Positions 17,211 through 26,642 of a DNA stretch of 64,000 bases are shown piece after piece; the stretch's first letter is position 1, and each line of letters opens with the position of its first letter. The notes beneath the pieces are model-generated. The model was given only the letters and a program-made list of their open reading frames with translations, did not search any database and had not been told where the DNA came from. Both the position numbers and the translations under genes were made by a program. The stretch comes from Psychrobacter frigidicola. GTDB lineage: Bacteria; Pseudomonadota; Gammaproteobacteria; Pseudomonadales; Moraxellaceae. The DNA is taken from the NCBI RefSeq assembly GCF_007997305.1, contig NZ_VORZ01000001.1, positions 496,001-560,000 on the forward strand. The letters are read 5' to 3'.

Positions 17211-18455
17211 ATGCCCGCTATTTCCCATTTAGCCATTGATAGTTTACCGGTAGCGTTTGGTATTATTATGGCCATTATTGGCTTAGTGTTTTATACCCAA
17301 GGACTACCGGGTAAGTTCTGGCGACGCTTTTATGCGGTGCTCCCAGGTATTGTATTGTGCTGTTTTATACCAGCAACGCTCAATAGTCTTGGCGTGTTTG
17401 CTGAGGGTGTTGGCTCACAGATATACGGCTTCACAGCTACTTATCTGCTACCAGCAAGCTTGCTATTAATGACTTTGTCGATGGATGTGCCAAAGATACT
17501 CGGCTTAGGCTGGAAAGCAATCGCGATGTTTTTAGCAGCAAGTGTCGCTATTATTATCAGCGGACCAATTAGCTTAGGACTGGCTAAATGGGTATCTCCA
17601 GAGATGTTCACCGACGATACACTATGGCGTGGATTTTCAGCGGTAGCAGGAAGTTGGATAGGCGGGGCCGCTAACCAAGCGGCTATGAAAGAGCTGTTTG
17701 GGGTCAGTGACGACTTGTTTGGGATGATGATATTGGTTGATACTACTAATGCATCATTATGGCTGCTGGCAATTTTAGTCATGGCAAAACACAGTGCTAA
17801 GATTGACCGCTGGCTCAAAGCAGATACTAGCAGTATCGATAAAGTCATCGCTGCTGTTGAGAGTTATGAGCGTGACCATGCACGTCCGGCAACTTTAAAT
17901 GATTTGATGGTGATGTTTGGGCTGTGCTTTGCCATGGTTGGGTTAGCACATTTTGCTGGCGGACAAATTGCTAGATTTTTTGCGCCCTATGATTGGGCAG
18001 TGCAATATAGCTTCGCCAGTTCCTTCTTTTGGATGGTGGTAATTATCACCTTACTAGGGGTAGGTTTCTCGTTCACTAAAATTCGACGGCTGGATCATGT
18101 TGGCGCGTCTAAAATTGGTACCGTCTTTATCTTTGTATTGATTGCGGCTATTGGTATGCAGATTAATTTAGCAGGTATCGTCTCCCAGTGGAGGCTACTA
18201 TTAATCGGCTTTGTATGGATGATTATCCACATAATTATTATATTTATCGTCGCTAGAATCATTCGGGCACCATTTTTCTTCTTAGCTGTCGGCTCCAATG
18301 CCAATACGGGCGGTGCATCGTCAGCACCGATTGTTGCCACCGCTTTTCACCCATCGCTCGCGCCAGTTGGGGTGTTTTTAGGTATCTTAGGTTATGCAAT
18401 GGGTACAGTAGGGGGTTATATCAGTACTCAATTGATGCGATTGGTAGTGACATAA
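17211..18455 (+). CDS. DUF819 family membrane protein
   Basis: The start at 17211 is chosen because GGAG at 17200-17203 is well placed, giving 414 residues; an in-frame ATG at 17154 lacks such a site. The protein has about ten hydrophobic helices. It shows DUF819 (YjcL-like) features such as GSWIGGAANQAAMKELFGV and the C-terminal SNANTGGASSAPIVATAFHP, which resemble the re-entrant loops of secondary transporters. The substrate is unknown. It lies alone, followed by the degraded fragment at 18514. Confidence 0.85.
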   Translation: MPAISHLAIDSLPVAFGIIMAIIGLVFYTQGLPGKFWRRFYAVLPGIVLCCFIPATLNSLGVFAEGVGSQIYGFTATYLLPASLLLMTLSMDVPKILGLGWKAIAMFLAASVAIIISGPISLGLAKWVSPEMFTDDTLWRGFSAVAGSWIGGAANQAAMKELFGVSDDLFGMMILVDTTNASLWLLAILVMAKHSAKIDRWLKADTSSIDKVIAAVESYERDHARPATLNDLMVMFGLCFAMVGLAHFAGGQIARFFAPYDWAVQYSFASSFFWMVVIITLLGVGFSFTKIRRLDHVGASKIGTVFIFVLIAAIGMQINLAGIVSQWRLLLIGFVWMIIHIIIIFIVARIIRAPFFFLAVGSNANTGGASSAPIVATAFHPSLAPVGVFLGILGYAMGTVGGYISTQLMRLVVT

Positions 18456-18513
18456 GTATAGTTTAAAACTTAAGTCTCATAATAAAAGCTCAGCCACAAA
18501 AGCTTTATAATGA

Positions 18514-18680
18514 GGGTTATGGAAGTTCTATATCGGTGGTTACCAGCCTGCGCAAAAGTGGCTAAAAGACCGCCGTGAGCGCATGCTAGATCACAATGGC
18601 ATTAAACACTACATGAATATTATTGCTGCGCTAAGCCTGACGCACACGATTATGCAGTAGATTGACGCGATAGTTATACT
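18514..18680 (+). pseudogene. C-terminal remnant of a type ISP/IIG-like restriction-modification enzyme
   Basis: In one frame, opening after a stop at 18511-18513, the sequence reads GLWKFYIGGYQPAQKWLKDR and continues RERMLDHNGIKHYMNII, then AALSLTHTIMQ before a TAG, followed by IDAI. The GGYQPAQKWLKDR...HY..II.AL..T..IM.EID pattern is the usual C-terminal end of large DNA methylase/helicase restriction enzymes. The final Glu codon appears as TAG. There is no start codon and nothing else of the gene upstream, so this is a relic about 55 codons long. The recognition is from memory of the family, without a database search. Confidence 0.6.
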
Positions 18681-18743
18681 CTAAATCTTCGATAGTTAAC
18701 CCTTACTTTACAATCAATAATATGGAGTAATAATAACAGGCAA

Positions 18744-18775
18744 GGGCAGTGCATTATACAAACGATGCACTGCCC
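18744..18775. terminator. GC-rich hairpin, possible terminator of the minus-strand lipoprotein gene
   Basis: Perfect 11-bp arms GGGCAGTGCAT / ATGCACTGCCC with a 10-base loop, 31 bases beyond the lipoprotein stop codon. Neither strand has a clean T-run, so the role as terminator is uncertain. Confidence 0.5.
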
Positions 18776-18806
18776 ATCTTTGATGTTTTACGAGACAGTT
18801 ACAGCC

Positions 18807-19469
18807 TTAAACCGTCCACTGGTCATTAATAATAGCAATGAGATAACGTTTTCCCTGATAGTCATCGAATACCATTCGCACGCCACGCCAGTCCACACCG
18901 TCGTACTTGTCACTACCTTTATAATAAAAATCAACCACGTCTGACTTAGGGTAGGCCTCATTAACGTTATTAATCATATTTCCGCGAGCTTCAAAGGTAT
19001 TGACCGTGATACGTGCGTTATTATAATTTTTACTATCGATCCAAGTGTCTAAATACTCCGGTAGTGGCACGACAAATGTTTCGCCAACACCATCTAGCTC
19101 GCCCCACGTAAAACGTACTTTTGATTCTTTAAGATATTGAGCGAACTGTGCACGACTAAATAATTTATCTTTGTCTAGATGTACATACGCATACATCGAA
19201 AAGCGGACACCACGGGTCGGATGAATGTCATTAATGATGCTAGCATAGTCTTTATTGGCCAGTGCACTCTGAATATGTAACGCTTGCTGGGTAAGAGATT
19301 GCTGAAAGGCTTGTGGGTTGGTTTGATTGGGTGAGTTGCTGCTTTGGGCGTTATGTTGAGTATTTGGTACAACAGGAATAGTAGCGACTGGAGATTGACA
19401 ACCTGTTGCCGTAAGTAGGAGTGCTAAACAGCTACCAGTAGCTAATTTGTAATAAAATGGCATTTTCAT
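18807..19469 (-). CDS. Putative lipoprotein of unknown function
   Basis: This 220-residue protein has a type II signal peptide with lipobox LTATGC and Cys24 as predicted lipid site. A Ser/Asn/Gln-rich linker follows to about residue 60. The remaining domain contains the phrases IINDIHPTRGVRFSMYAYVH, FTWGELDGVGETFVVPLPEY and DWRGVRMVFDDYQGKRYLIA. I recall similar proteins in Moraxellaceae and other gammaproteobacteria annotated only as hypothetical lipoproteins. It stands alone and is divergent from the small secreted protein at 19692. Confidence 0.75.
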   Translation of the reverse strand: MKMPFYYKLATGSCLALLLTATGCQSPVATIPVVPNTQHNAQSSNSPNQTNPQAFQQSLTQQALHIQSALANKDYASIINDIHPTRGVRFSMYAYVHLDKDKLFSRAQFAQYLKESKVRFTWGELDGVGETFVVPLPEYLDTWIDSKNYNNARITVNTFEARGNMINNVNEAYPKSDVVDFYYKGSDKYDGVDWRGVRMVFDDYQGKRYLIAIINDQWTV

Positions 19470-19691
19470 AATATTATCCTTAACGCAGCAATATCAGAAT
19501 CAATATAGATTGAATGATACTAAATAATATAGTAAGAATAAGTTAGCAAAATTAATGACAAATCTGTGTTAATTGTTGTTTTAGCCGTTGAACCTAACGA
19601 ATACAATGAAGCAGAAAATTGTTGTCATAGATATGGTGTAATAAGGAATGCCAATCACGAAATCATCGCTTTAGAGCTTATAGAGAACGCA

Positions 19692-20168
19692 ATGCAAAAA
19701 TTAAAATTATCTACGCTGGTCCTATTAGTAGGAATCGCGACTGCGACTACTGCCATTGCTAATCCAGCAGAGGACATGCAGACACAGGCTGCTATGACAG
19801 TGGCTACTATTGAAAAAATGTATCAGCAAGATGCGAGCAATCAAGGACAGGATTATCCGGTGACGCTGGAGCAATACGGCAATCAAGAGCTACAGGCAGC
19901 AATGCAACTGGAACGAGAGTATTTTGATAGAGAGCAGATGTCCTGTCATATTGGTTACGATGTATTATGGGATGCTCAAGATCCTGACTATGGGCAAGAC
20001 AAGCGAATCTCAATGACGAAGCAAGGCTTGGTTAAGGTCAGCTTAGCGCAAGGCAGTGATATTTATTATAAGTTATCGTGCGATGATTCTGAGTGTAGCG
20101 TGGCAGATGTTATTGTGGATGACGATGGCACTTCTTTACGAGAGTATTTGATTGAAGCTTGTCGTTAG
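19692..20168 (+). CDS. Small secreted protein of unknown function
   Basis: The reading frame is open from 19566, but the ATG at 19692 begins a clear signal peptide, MQKLKLSTLVLLVGIATATT, cleaved near AIANPAE, so this start is preferred (158 residues). The mature protein is acidic (many Asp, Glu and Gln) and has four cysteines (SCHIG, LSCDDSECSV, EACR at the very end), which could form two disulfides in the periplasm. I do not recognise a family. It is divergent from the lipoprotein gene at 19469. Confidence 0.65.
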   Translation: MQKLKLSTLVLLVGIATATTAIANPAEDMQTQAAMTVATIEKMYQQDASNQGQDYPVTLEQYGNQELQAAMQLEREYFDREQMSCHIGYDVLWDAQDPDYGQDKRISMTKQGLVKVSLAQGSDIYYKLSCDDSECSVADVIVDDDGTSLREYLIEACR

Positions 20169-20754
20169 CTAAAGTTTGTTTGCAGCATATTGGGACCAAA
20201 GGAATGTATTGATATTAACTCATAGTGATTTCTATAGCCGTTAGTATGTTTTCGCATAATGTATATTATGTTAAATAGAATGTATTATATTCTATTATGA
20301 GTAACTATCCCCAAGCCGTAGCCGAATCTCGTATACCTACGCATAAGATTAAAGTTGTAGTAATTGATAATTAAATGCGACTACATACACTACTAATCAG
20401 CTAAAAACATTTTGTTAGACACCTATAGTTATAGTTACCCATTAAGGTTATATAACTTTAAGATTATGATCTCAAAAAACTTCTTGATAGCTCTATCTAC
20501 ATTGCTGACTCCTTTGTCGGCATGCTTAGTTAATTGTTATATTGAAATTTTTAACAGTGATTAGTCTTTTTCTATACAGAATGAGTCCTACTAATGCATC
20601 CTGCCACACCCCTACTCTATTAAAATTAATAATATATATGATCGTCTCTACTACCGGCACCTAACTATGGTAAATAATCGATATAATTTCTTTAGGCGTC
20701 GAGTTTTGATTAGCGAAACAAAATATTGCTATCAATAAAAGTATTGTAAAAATT
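20169..20754. other. AT-rich non-coding region flanking the insertion sequence
   Basis: No gene of useful length is present in these 586 bases. Two small palindromes are visible: CATAAT-GTAT-ATTATG (20255-20270) and AATAGAAT / ATTCTATT (20274-20296). A 25-codon ORF from 20298 lacks a ribosome binding site. The low GC suggests decayed or foreign DNA. Confidence 0.4.
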
Positions 20755-20756
20755 TA

Positions 20757-21614
20757 GGGTCTGTTGAACATTCATAATTTAAGCCAGATAAAGGCACAAG
20801 CTAGCGCCACCGTATTCTCATAACTTTGCTTAAGCTTATCAAATCTGGTGGCCACTGCTCGGAACCGTTTTAAGTGAGCGAATGCATTCTCAACTAAGTG
20901 ACGGACTTTGTACAAGTCCCAGTCTATATGGTTGTTATCTGATTTCTTATTCTGCTTTCTAGGGATATTATCACAGCTCCCTGCTTGTTTAATATGCTCT
21001 CTTAGCGCATCAGAGTCATAGCCTTTATCAGCACACACTATATCTGTTTCGCTTAAATCTATCTTATCAACTAAGTCTGGTGCTACCTTCACATCGTGAG
21101 TGGTGCCATCTGATAAGATAAAGCTAATCGGGTTACCATGAGCATCCACCACTAAGTGAATCTTAGTAGCACGACCCGCTACACTTTTACTGATAGCTTG
21201 TGCCTTTTCATTACCACCACTACTGTGCTGATGCGCTTTGATATGAGTCCCATCTATAAACACCCATTCAAGGTCTGCATCTTTGATTAACAAAGCAAAC
21301 AGTTGAATTAACTTATTGCTGCGAAACCAACGCTGGTAGGCTTTGTAGACCGTATTAGGCTTGCCAAAGTGAGTTGGCAGATCACGCCAAGGACAGCCAA
21401 CACGCATACGATACAGCACACCTTCAACCGTATTCCTAAGATTTCCTTTGTCATAGATATTACGTTCTAGTAATATGGGTCTTAGTCTTGTCCAATGTTC
21501 ATCTTTGAGCATAGTGCGAGGCATAGCAAACGAAGTCTTTTTTGTGTGAGAACTTAAAGATTAATAGTTTGCTATTTTTTTGCCACTAATTTGTCGCCAA
21601 TGTTCAACACGCCC
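20757..21614 (-). mobile_element. Complete IS5-family insertion sequence
   Basis: The 858-bp element has imperfect terminal inverted repeats: GGGTCTGTTGAACATT at the left end and, read inward from the right end, GGGCGTGTTGAACATT (two mismatches in 16). A TA dinucleotide flanks both ends (20755-20756 and 21615-21616), consistent with a 2-bp target duplication as in the IS427-like branch of IS5. It carries one intact transposase gene. It sits about 280 bases before the Csu-like pilus operon. Confidence 0.88.
20772..21524 (-). CDS. IS5-family transposase
   Basis: This 250-residue DDE transposase appears intact. The catalytic residues are recognisable in EWVFIDGTHIKAHQ (first Asp), DIVCADKGYDSDALR (second Asp) and VENAFAHLKRFRAVATRFDK (Glu, with the Y/R..K/R..E-like context). 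The N-terminal domain has RPILLERNIYDKGNLRNTVE and MRVGCPWRDLPTHFGKPNTV, typical of the IS5 group DUF4096 region. A single uninterrupted frame is used, with no programmed frameshift. The element's inverted repeats lie 15 bases beyond the stop and about 90 bases beyond the start. Confidence 0.93.
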   Translation of the reverse strand: MPRTMLKDEHWTRLRPILLERNIYDKGNLRNTVEGVLYRMRVGCPWRDLPTHFGKPNTVYKAYQRWFRSNKLIQLFALLIKDADLEWVFIDGTHIKAHQHSSGGNEKAQAISKSVAGRATKIHLVVDAHGNPISFILSDGTTHDVKVAPDLVDKIDLSETDIVCADKGYDSDALREHIKQAGSCDNIPRKQNKKSDNNHIDWDLYKVRHLVENAFAHLKRFRAVATRFDKLKQSYENTVALACAFIWLKL

Positions 21615-21616
21615 TA

Positions 21617-21894
21617 ATATAATAAATTAAGATTTTAAAAGGAATATAGAATAGTAATCAATCACTTAGCGTGCAATGGCCTACATGATATGTTACAATA
21701 AGTTAAGAAACATTAAAGATGGCTTACAGTTTGTAAGTGCAATAATGAGGTGGTCTCAGGTAAGTACCTTATACCAGTGGATTACCAAAATACGTGATTT
21801 TTGTTATTTAGCAAGGTAGAGGTCAATGATCAATTTGATATTGTCCTTTATGACACCGAAACACTAAGAAATTTATACTCACTGGAGAATTACC
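21617..21894. other. Region between the IS element and the pilus operon
   Basis: These 278 bases contain no gene and presumably the promoter of the pilus operon, unless transcription comes from the insertion sequence. A GGAG ribosome binding site (CTGGAGAATTACC) precedes the first pilus gene. Confidence 0.4.
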
Positions 21895-22398
21895 ATGACA
21901 TTTAATAAAAACCTACTGACTGCTACATTGCTTACCTTTGGTGGATTCGCCGCTATGTCTGGTGCGAATGCTGCAGTTGAAGATACTTTTGGTATCACAC
22001 TAGCAGTTGAAACTGCATGTAATATCGCTACAGGCGCTACTGCTGATATTGATCTCGGTACGGTTAACGATGGTAGTATAAAAACTGCAACTACTTCTAT
22101 TGAGGTATTATGCAGTTTAGGGACTCCTTACCAGCTTGCACTGACACCAAGCAGTGACAGCGACGTTGGTATTGGCGCTTTGCAAGTGGCAGGCGCAGGG
22201 ACAAGTATTGATTATCAGCTAACCCAAACAGTTGGCAGTGCGGTTTGGGGCAATATCGTCGGTACAAATACATTAGACGAAATTGGTGATGGCGTACTTG
22301 CTGGCGAATCTCATAGTGTAACAGCTACAACCACTAGTGCTACCGACGTTGCCCCTGGTGCCTATACTGACACTGTTACTGTTAATTTAACTTTCTAG
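21895..22398 (+). CDS. Csu-type major pilin subunit (spore coat protein U domain)
   Basis: This 167-residue exported protein has a signal peptide ending AMSGANA|AVED near residue 26. The mature part is a single spore-coat-U (SCPU) domain, the fold of archaic chaperone-usher pilins such as Acinetobacter CsuA/B. Two cysteines, in ETACNIA and EVLCSLG, would form the conserved disulfide. The protein ends in a donor-like beta strand, YTDTVTVNLTF. It is the first gene of a four-gene operon and is separated from the chaperone by five bases. It is probably the polymerising shaft subunit. Confidence 0.88.
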   Translation: MTFNKNLLTATLLTFGGFAAMSGANAAVEDTFGITLAVETACNIATGATADIDLGTVNDGSIKTATTSIEVLCSLGTPYQLALTPSSDSDVGIGALQVAGAGTSIDYQLTQTVGSAVWGNIVGTNTLDEIGDGVLAGESHSVTATTTSATDVAPGAYTDTVTVNLTF

Positions 22399-22403
22399 TA
22401 CTC

Positions 22404-23165
22404 ATGTTAAATATTTGGTTACGCCGTGTTGCTAGACCTGCGCTTGTCTCAGCCTTGCTACTGTCATCTAGTTTGGCAGTAGCAAGCGGGCTGCAGGTCT
22501 CTCCCACCTCATTGAGCCTGCAGGCTCGAGAGAGTGCTAGTGGTCTGACTCTTAGTAATTCTGGTAACGATATGATACGCGCGCAGGTGCGGGTGTATCA
22601 GTGGTTACAGGACGAAAAAGGCGACCAGATCACTCCCTCACGAGGATTATTGGCCAGCCCGCCAATGATTGAGCTAAAACCGGGTGAAAAACAACTCATC
22701 CGAATTATCCGTGCTAAGGCTCCGCCGCAAGGCAGTGGCGCTGTAGAAGACGCTTACCGGGTTTTGGTTAATGAGCTACCTATCAAACCTGCCAATCAAA
22801 CAACAGGCTTACAATTTGCGTTGAGTTACTCTTTACCGGTTTTTGTGCAGCCCGTTGGGGTCGCTAAGACTAGCCCGCAGCTGCAGTGGAGTACCCATTT
22901 GCAACCAGATAGCAAAGAGATAAAACTCCGCGTCAGCAATACTGGTAATGGTCATGCCCAATTGGCTGGGTTGAGCTTTGTAAATACTGCGGGTGATAAT
23001 ACAAATATTAATCCGGGGCTGCTGGGCTATGTGTTACCTGGTGCTACCATGAACTGGACGCTGAAAATATCGCCTTCTGCATTAACGACCGGTGGTAAAT
23101 TCAAGGTTATGCTCAATGGAACTCAGACGACGCCAAACGTCACGATGGACACTGCCACTCGCTAA
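22404..23165 (+). CDS. Csu-type periplasmic pilus chaperone
   Basis: This 253-residue protein has a signal peptide ending SLAVASG near residue 28 and an immunoglobulin-like PapD fold. LQVSPTSLSLQ and GLTLSNSGNDMIRAQVRVYQW form the first domain, and LKPGEKQLIRIIRAKAPP is the conserved G1-like region. It should escort pilin subunits to the usher. Its 3' end overlaps the usher gene by 50 bases, which implies coupled translation. Confidence 0.9.
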   Translation: MLNIWLRRVARPALVSALLLSSSLAVASGLQVSPTSLSLQARESASGLTLSNSGNDMIRAQVRVYQWLQDEKGDQITPSRGLLASPPMIELKPGEKQLIRIIRAKAPPQGSGAVEDAYRVLVNELPIKPANQTTGLQFALSYSLPVFVQPVGVAKTSPQLQWSTHLQPDSKEIKLRVSNTGNGHAQLAGLSFVNTAGDNTNINPGLLGYVLPGATMNWTLKISPSALTTGGKFKVMLNGTQTTPNVTMDTATR

Positions 23166-25599
23166 AGTAGTTCTTCTACAGTGCGTGGCGGTATCCGCCA
23201 GCCACGCCGTAGAGCTGAATGACATTGCTCTTACAAATCAGGCTCCTACTCCAGACAGTGACAGTGTCGATAATGAACTGTCTCAGCTTAACCTAGACAG
23301 CTACAACCCTGACGACGATGAAGCTGGCCTTGACTTGTATCTGGACGCCACTCTTAATGGCGCCAGTGCAGGCTTGGTACACTTCTACTTCCGTGACGAT
23401 CAACTCTGGGCAAGTGTTGCTATTCTGCAACAGCTTGGCTTTATAATACCGCCTGATAGCCCTGAACCCATACCGCTCACTAGCCTACCTGATCTCAAGA
23501 TTGATTATGACGCACGGCGGCAAACCGTGAGCCTTATCGCACCCCTAAGTATACTCAAGCTGGATTCCACGATACTTAATACTCGCACTAATAAGCGCCC
23601 GCAACCCACCGCCTCTCCTGGTATGTTATTAAATTACAACCTCTATGGTAACCAAAATCAGAATAGCGCTAAAAATCTAAGCGCTTATACCGAACTGCGC
23701 GCGTTTAATGCTCTCGGCGTCATAAGCTCCACCGCTTTAACCACCGCCAATCGCCCTGCTGATAGCGACAGTAATAGCAGTAACTGGAATAGTCGTACCG
23801 TACGTCTGGATACCAGCTGGAGCAAATCATTCCCCGATAAGCTAATTACGGTTCGTGCAGGTGACATCCTCACAGGTGCGCTGTCATGGACGCGATCTAC
23901 GCGTTTAGGCGGGCTACAGATTGGCACCAACTTTGATTTGCAACCCTATAGGTCAACCACTCCACTACCATCATTTTTTGGCTCAGCCACGTTGCCTTCG
24001 GCGGTAGAGCTGTATGTGAACGGTCTTAAGCAATATAGCGGCAATGTACCCGCAGGGCCATTTGAGCTTAATACCGCGCCGAGCTTCAGTGGTGCAGGTA
24101 ATGCCCAGCTGGTGGTGACTGATGCACTAGGTCAGAGCACAACGCTGAATTTTTCTTTATATGACGCCCATCGTTTACTACAGCCGGGGCTTTCTGACTG
24201 GTCACTAGAGCTCGGTGCTGTGCGTGAAAATTACGGCAACCATTCCTTTGATTATGGCAGCAATATTGTTGCCAGTGGCACTTGGCGTTATGGGGTGAGC
24301 GACCGCTTTACCGCAGAGACCCATGCCGAAGTGACTAATGGTCTTAACAATGCAGGGGTCGGTGGTACGTGGATATTGGGCAGTGCAGGCGGCATTCTGT
24401 TCGTATCATTAGCAGGTAGTAAAAGCCAAGATCAAGTCGGTATGCAATACAGTACCAGCTACTCATGGAATAACCGCCGCTTTAATATTCGTGCCAGTGC
24501 CTTGGGCAGCAGTAGAGATTACCGTGACGTGGGCACGCAGTACGGCTCTGCTCCCGCTCGCCGAAGTGAGCAGATCTCAACCGGTTATAGTACGCAGTCT
24601 TTTGGCCGGTTTGGGGTAAGTTATAATCAAGTGGCGCAGGCACAGCAAGAGACCAGCCAATTTGCCAGTGCCTATTGGTCTAAGTCCTTTGGTCGCAGAT
24701 TAAGCCTTAGTGCCAACTACAATCACGATATCAATAACTCCGCTAATAACAGCGCCTCTCTTAGCGCATCCTTATCGCTGGATCGTAATATTTCGCTGAG
24801 CAGTAGTCTTCAGCACGCCAATGAGCGCAACGTCTTTGCAACTGATGTATCAAAATCTGCACCAAGTGCCGGTGGCTTTGGGTGGCGGGCGCAAGCGCGG
24901 CACAGCCTAGGTAACAGCGCGAATAACAAGGACAGCACGGGTGGCCTTGCCGAACTGAATTACCTCGGTCGCTACGGCCAAGCACAGGCAGGTATCAGAG
25001 GTAATGATGGTAATTACGCAAGCTATGCCAGTGCCAGAGGGGCACTGGTCAAAATGGGCGGCGGACTTTTTGCCGCGCGTCAAATCAATAGTGGTTTTGC
25101 CGTGGTCTCCACAGGTGGCATCGCTAATGTGCCCGTCCTACTGCAAAACACAGCTATTGGTACAACCAATAGCCGTGGCTTATTACTAGTATCACCACTA
25201 AATGCCTATCAAGACAACAAAATCGGCATCGACCCCCTGGAGTTGCCCGCTGATCTGCGTATTGATAAGGTGAGCATTGAGGCCACCCCTACTGACCGCG
25301 CGGGTATCCTCGTCGCTTTTGGTATCACACCGGTGCGCTCGGCATCTGTTATCCTATTAGACCACGATAATCAACCGCTACCACTTGGCAGTCAGGTACG
25401 CCAGCTCACCAATAAAGACGTGCCATCGACCGTTGTTGGTTTTGATGGTGAGGTATATCTGGACACGCTTGATGCGCACAATGTGCTGGAGGTGACCATG
25501 CCCTCTGATGAGGTTTGCACAGTTAGCTTTGACTATTCCAAGCAGGGTGATGAGATTCCGCTTATCGGACCGTTTATCTGTCAGGAGACAAAAAAATGA
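23116..25599 (+). CDS. Csu-type outer-membrane usher
   Basis: An in-frame GTG at 23092 is possible, but ATG 23116 has AAGG at 23103-23106 at suitable spacing, giving 827 residues. A signal peptide ends near VSASHA. FimD/PapC-family features include LYLDATLNGASAGLVHFYF at the N-terminal domain, RLGGLQIGTNFDLQPY, a plug-domain-like ELYVNGLKQYSGNVPAGPFE, and a C-terminal GFDGEVYLDTL. The final segment contains two cysteines (DEVCTVSFDY, GPFICQ) typical of ushers. It forms the outer-membrane pore through which subunits are secreted and assembled. The stop codon overlaps the next start (ATGA). Confidence 0.92.
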   Translation: MELRRRQTSRWTLPLAKVVLLQCVAVSASHAVELNDIALTNQAPTPDSDSVDNELSQLNLDSYNPDDDEAGLDLYLDATLNGASAGLVHFYFRDDQLWASVAILQQLGFIIPPDSPEPIPLTSLPDLKIDYDARRQTVSLIAPLSILKLDSTILNTRTNKRPQPTASPGMLLNYNLYGNQNQNSAKNLSAYTELRAFNALGVISSTALTTANRPADSDSNSSNWNSRTVRLDTSWSKSFPDKLITVRAGDILTGALSWTRSTRLGGLQIGTNFDLQPYRSTTPLPSFFGSATLPSAVELYVNGLKQYSGNVPAGPFELNTAPSFSGAGNAQLVVTDALGQSTTLNFSLYDAHRLLQPGLSDWSLELGAVRENYGNHSFDYGSNIVASGTWRYGVSDRFTAETHAEVTNGLNNAGVGGTWILGSAGGILFVSLAGSKSQDQVGMQYSTSYSWNNRRFNIRASALGSSRDYRDVGTQYGSAPARRSEQISTGYSTQSFGRFGVSYNQVAQAQQETSQFASAYWSKSFGRRLSLSANYNHDINNSANNSASLSASLSLDRNISLSSSLQHANERNVFATDVSKSAPSAGGFGWRAQARHSLGNSANNKDSTGGLAELNYLGRYGQAQAGIRGNDGNYASYASARGALVKMGGGLFAARQINSGFAVVSTGGIANVPVLLQNTAIGTTNSRGLLLVSPLNAYQDNKIGIDPLELPADLRIDKVSIEATPTDRAGILVAFGITPVRSASVILLDHDNQPLPLGSQVRQLTNKDVPSTVVGFDGEVYLDTLDAHNVLEVTMPSDEVCTVSFDYSKQGDEIPLIGPFICQETKK

Positions 25600-26642
25600 T
25601 AAAACTATTTGACATGACAGTATTTCATTACGGCTATCGCCTATTATTGCTTCCTATTATTTTCTGCATTGCGCTATGGTTAACGCCCACTAACGCACAG
25701 GCAATTCTCAATGTGACTTGTACAGCAAACATGAGTAATGTTAACCTCGGCTCTATTATTCCTGAAAACTCTGAAAGCGCCAATATTACTGGTACCTTGA
25801 GCTATAGCTGTGATAATGCAGGTGATACTGCTGGATACATATCTGTTTGCCTCGCAGCCAATGGCGGCGCCGATGATCCCGATGGTATTTCTCCACGTAA
25901 GATGATATCTCCATCTGGTAAAGATGAGTTGGAGTTTAATATGAGGTTGTCGTCGTCGAATGGCGAAATTTGGGGAGACCGCGATGAGGGCGGAAATGAA
26001 TACAGCTCAGAACCAATCTATATTCTCGCCGGTCAAAAAAATGTTACGGGTCAAGAGACTATCTTTATTTCTCTGATATCAGGAAAAAGAAATAGACAGG
26101 CTACACAAGGTATCCACACCAACAAGCTCACCGGTAAAAATACAGCATTGACAGTATATACGAGCACTGTACCATTTAAAGATGGTTGCTTGGGAATAGC
26201 TCAAGGAAAAACTCGATTCCCCTTTATCGTACAAGCCACTGTCACTGCCGGCTGTTTTATCAGTGCTACCTCTGACATTAACTTAGGCAGTTATTCAGCG
26301 GGCGCAACTAATATCGCTGGTAGCAATAATGCGGTCAGTGTCACCTGCCAAAAAGATGTTTCTTATAATATAGGATTATCACCTTCCAACGGTAATAAAT
26401 ATGGTGCAGGCGTGATGACCAGTAAGATTAGTAATCCGGACAGAATTCCCTATCAACTACAATCTGATGCAAGTGGGAAAGTTTGGGGTAACGACGGTAC
26501 CACTTATGCGACTTTAACTAATGGCGTAACGGGCAAAGGGAACGGAGACGCTCAAGCACACACTGTTTATGTTACCGTACCGAGTGCAGACGTCAGACCT
26601 GACAGCTACTCTGATATAGTGACTATCAGCGTGAATTATTGA
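25596..26642 (+). CDS. Csu-type pilus tip subunit/adhesin with two SCPU domains
   Basis: The ATG overlaps the usher stop codon, and AGGAG lies upstream. The 348-residue protein has a signal peptide ending near NAQA (residue 35). Two spore-coat-U domains follow: residues about 38-195 (with CTANMSNVNLGS) and about 210-348 (AGCFISATSDINLGSYSAG to DIVTISVNY). This two-domain arrangement matches the CsuE tip adhesin of Acinetobacter, which mediates attachment to abiotic surfaces. The N-terminal domain would be the adhesive one. No clear terminator follows, only a weak hairpin at 26662-26690. Confidence 0.85.
   Translation: MIKLFDMTVFHYGYRLLLLPIIFCIALWLTPTNAQAILNVTCTANMSNVNLGSIIPENSESANITGTLSYSCDNAGDTAGYISVCLAANGGADDPDGISPRKMISPSGKDELEFNMRLSSSNGEIWGDRDEGGNEYSSEPIYILAGQKNVTGQETIFISLISGKRNRQATQGIHTNKLTGKNTALTVYTSTVPFKDGCLGIAQGKTRFPFIVQATVTAGCFISATSDINLGSYSAGATNIAGSNNAVSVTCQKDVSYNIGLSPSNGNKYGAGVMTSKISNPDRIPYQLQSDASGKVWGNDGTTYATLTNGVTGKGNGDAQAHTVYVTVPSADVRPDSYSDIVTISVNY

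Noticed and set aside
20298-20375. A 25-codon ORF (MSNYPQAVAESRIPTHK...) in the region left of the insertion sequence
   Set aside because: Too short, no ribosome binding site, and no known peptide; kept only as a note.
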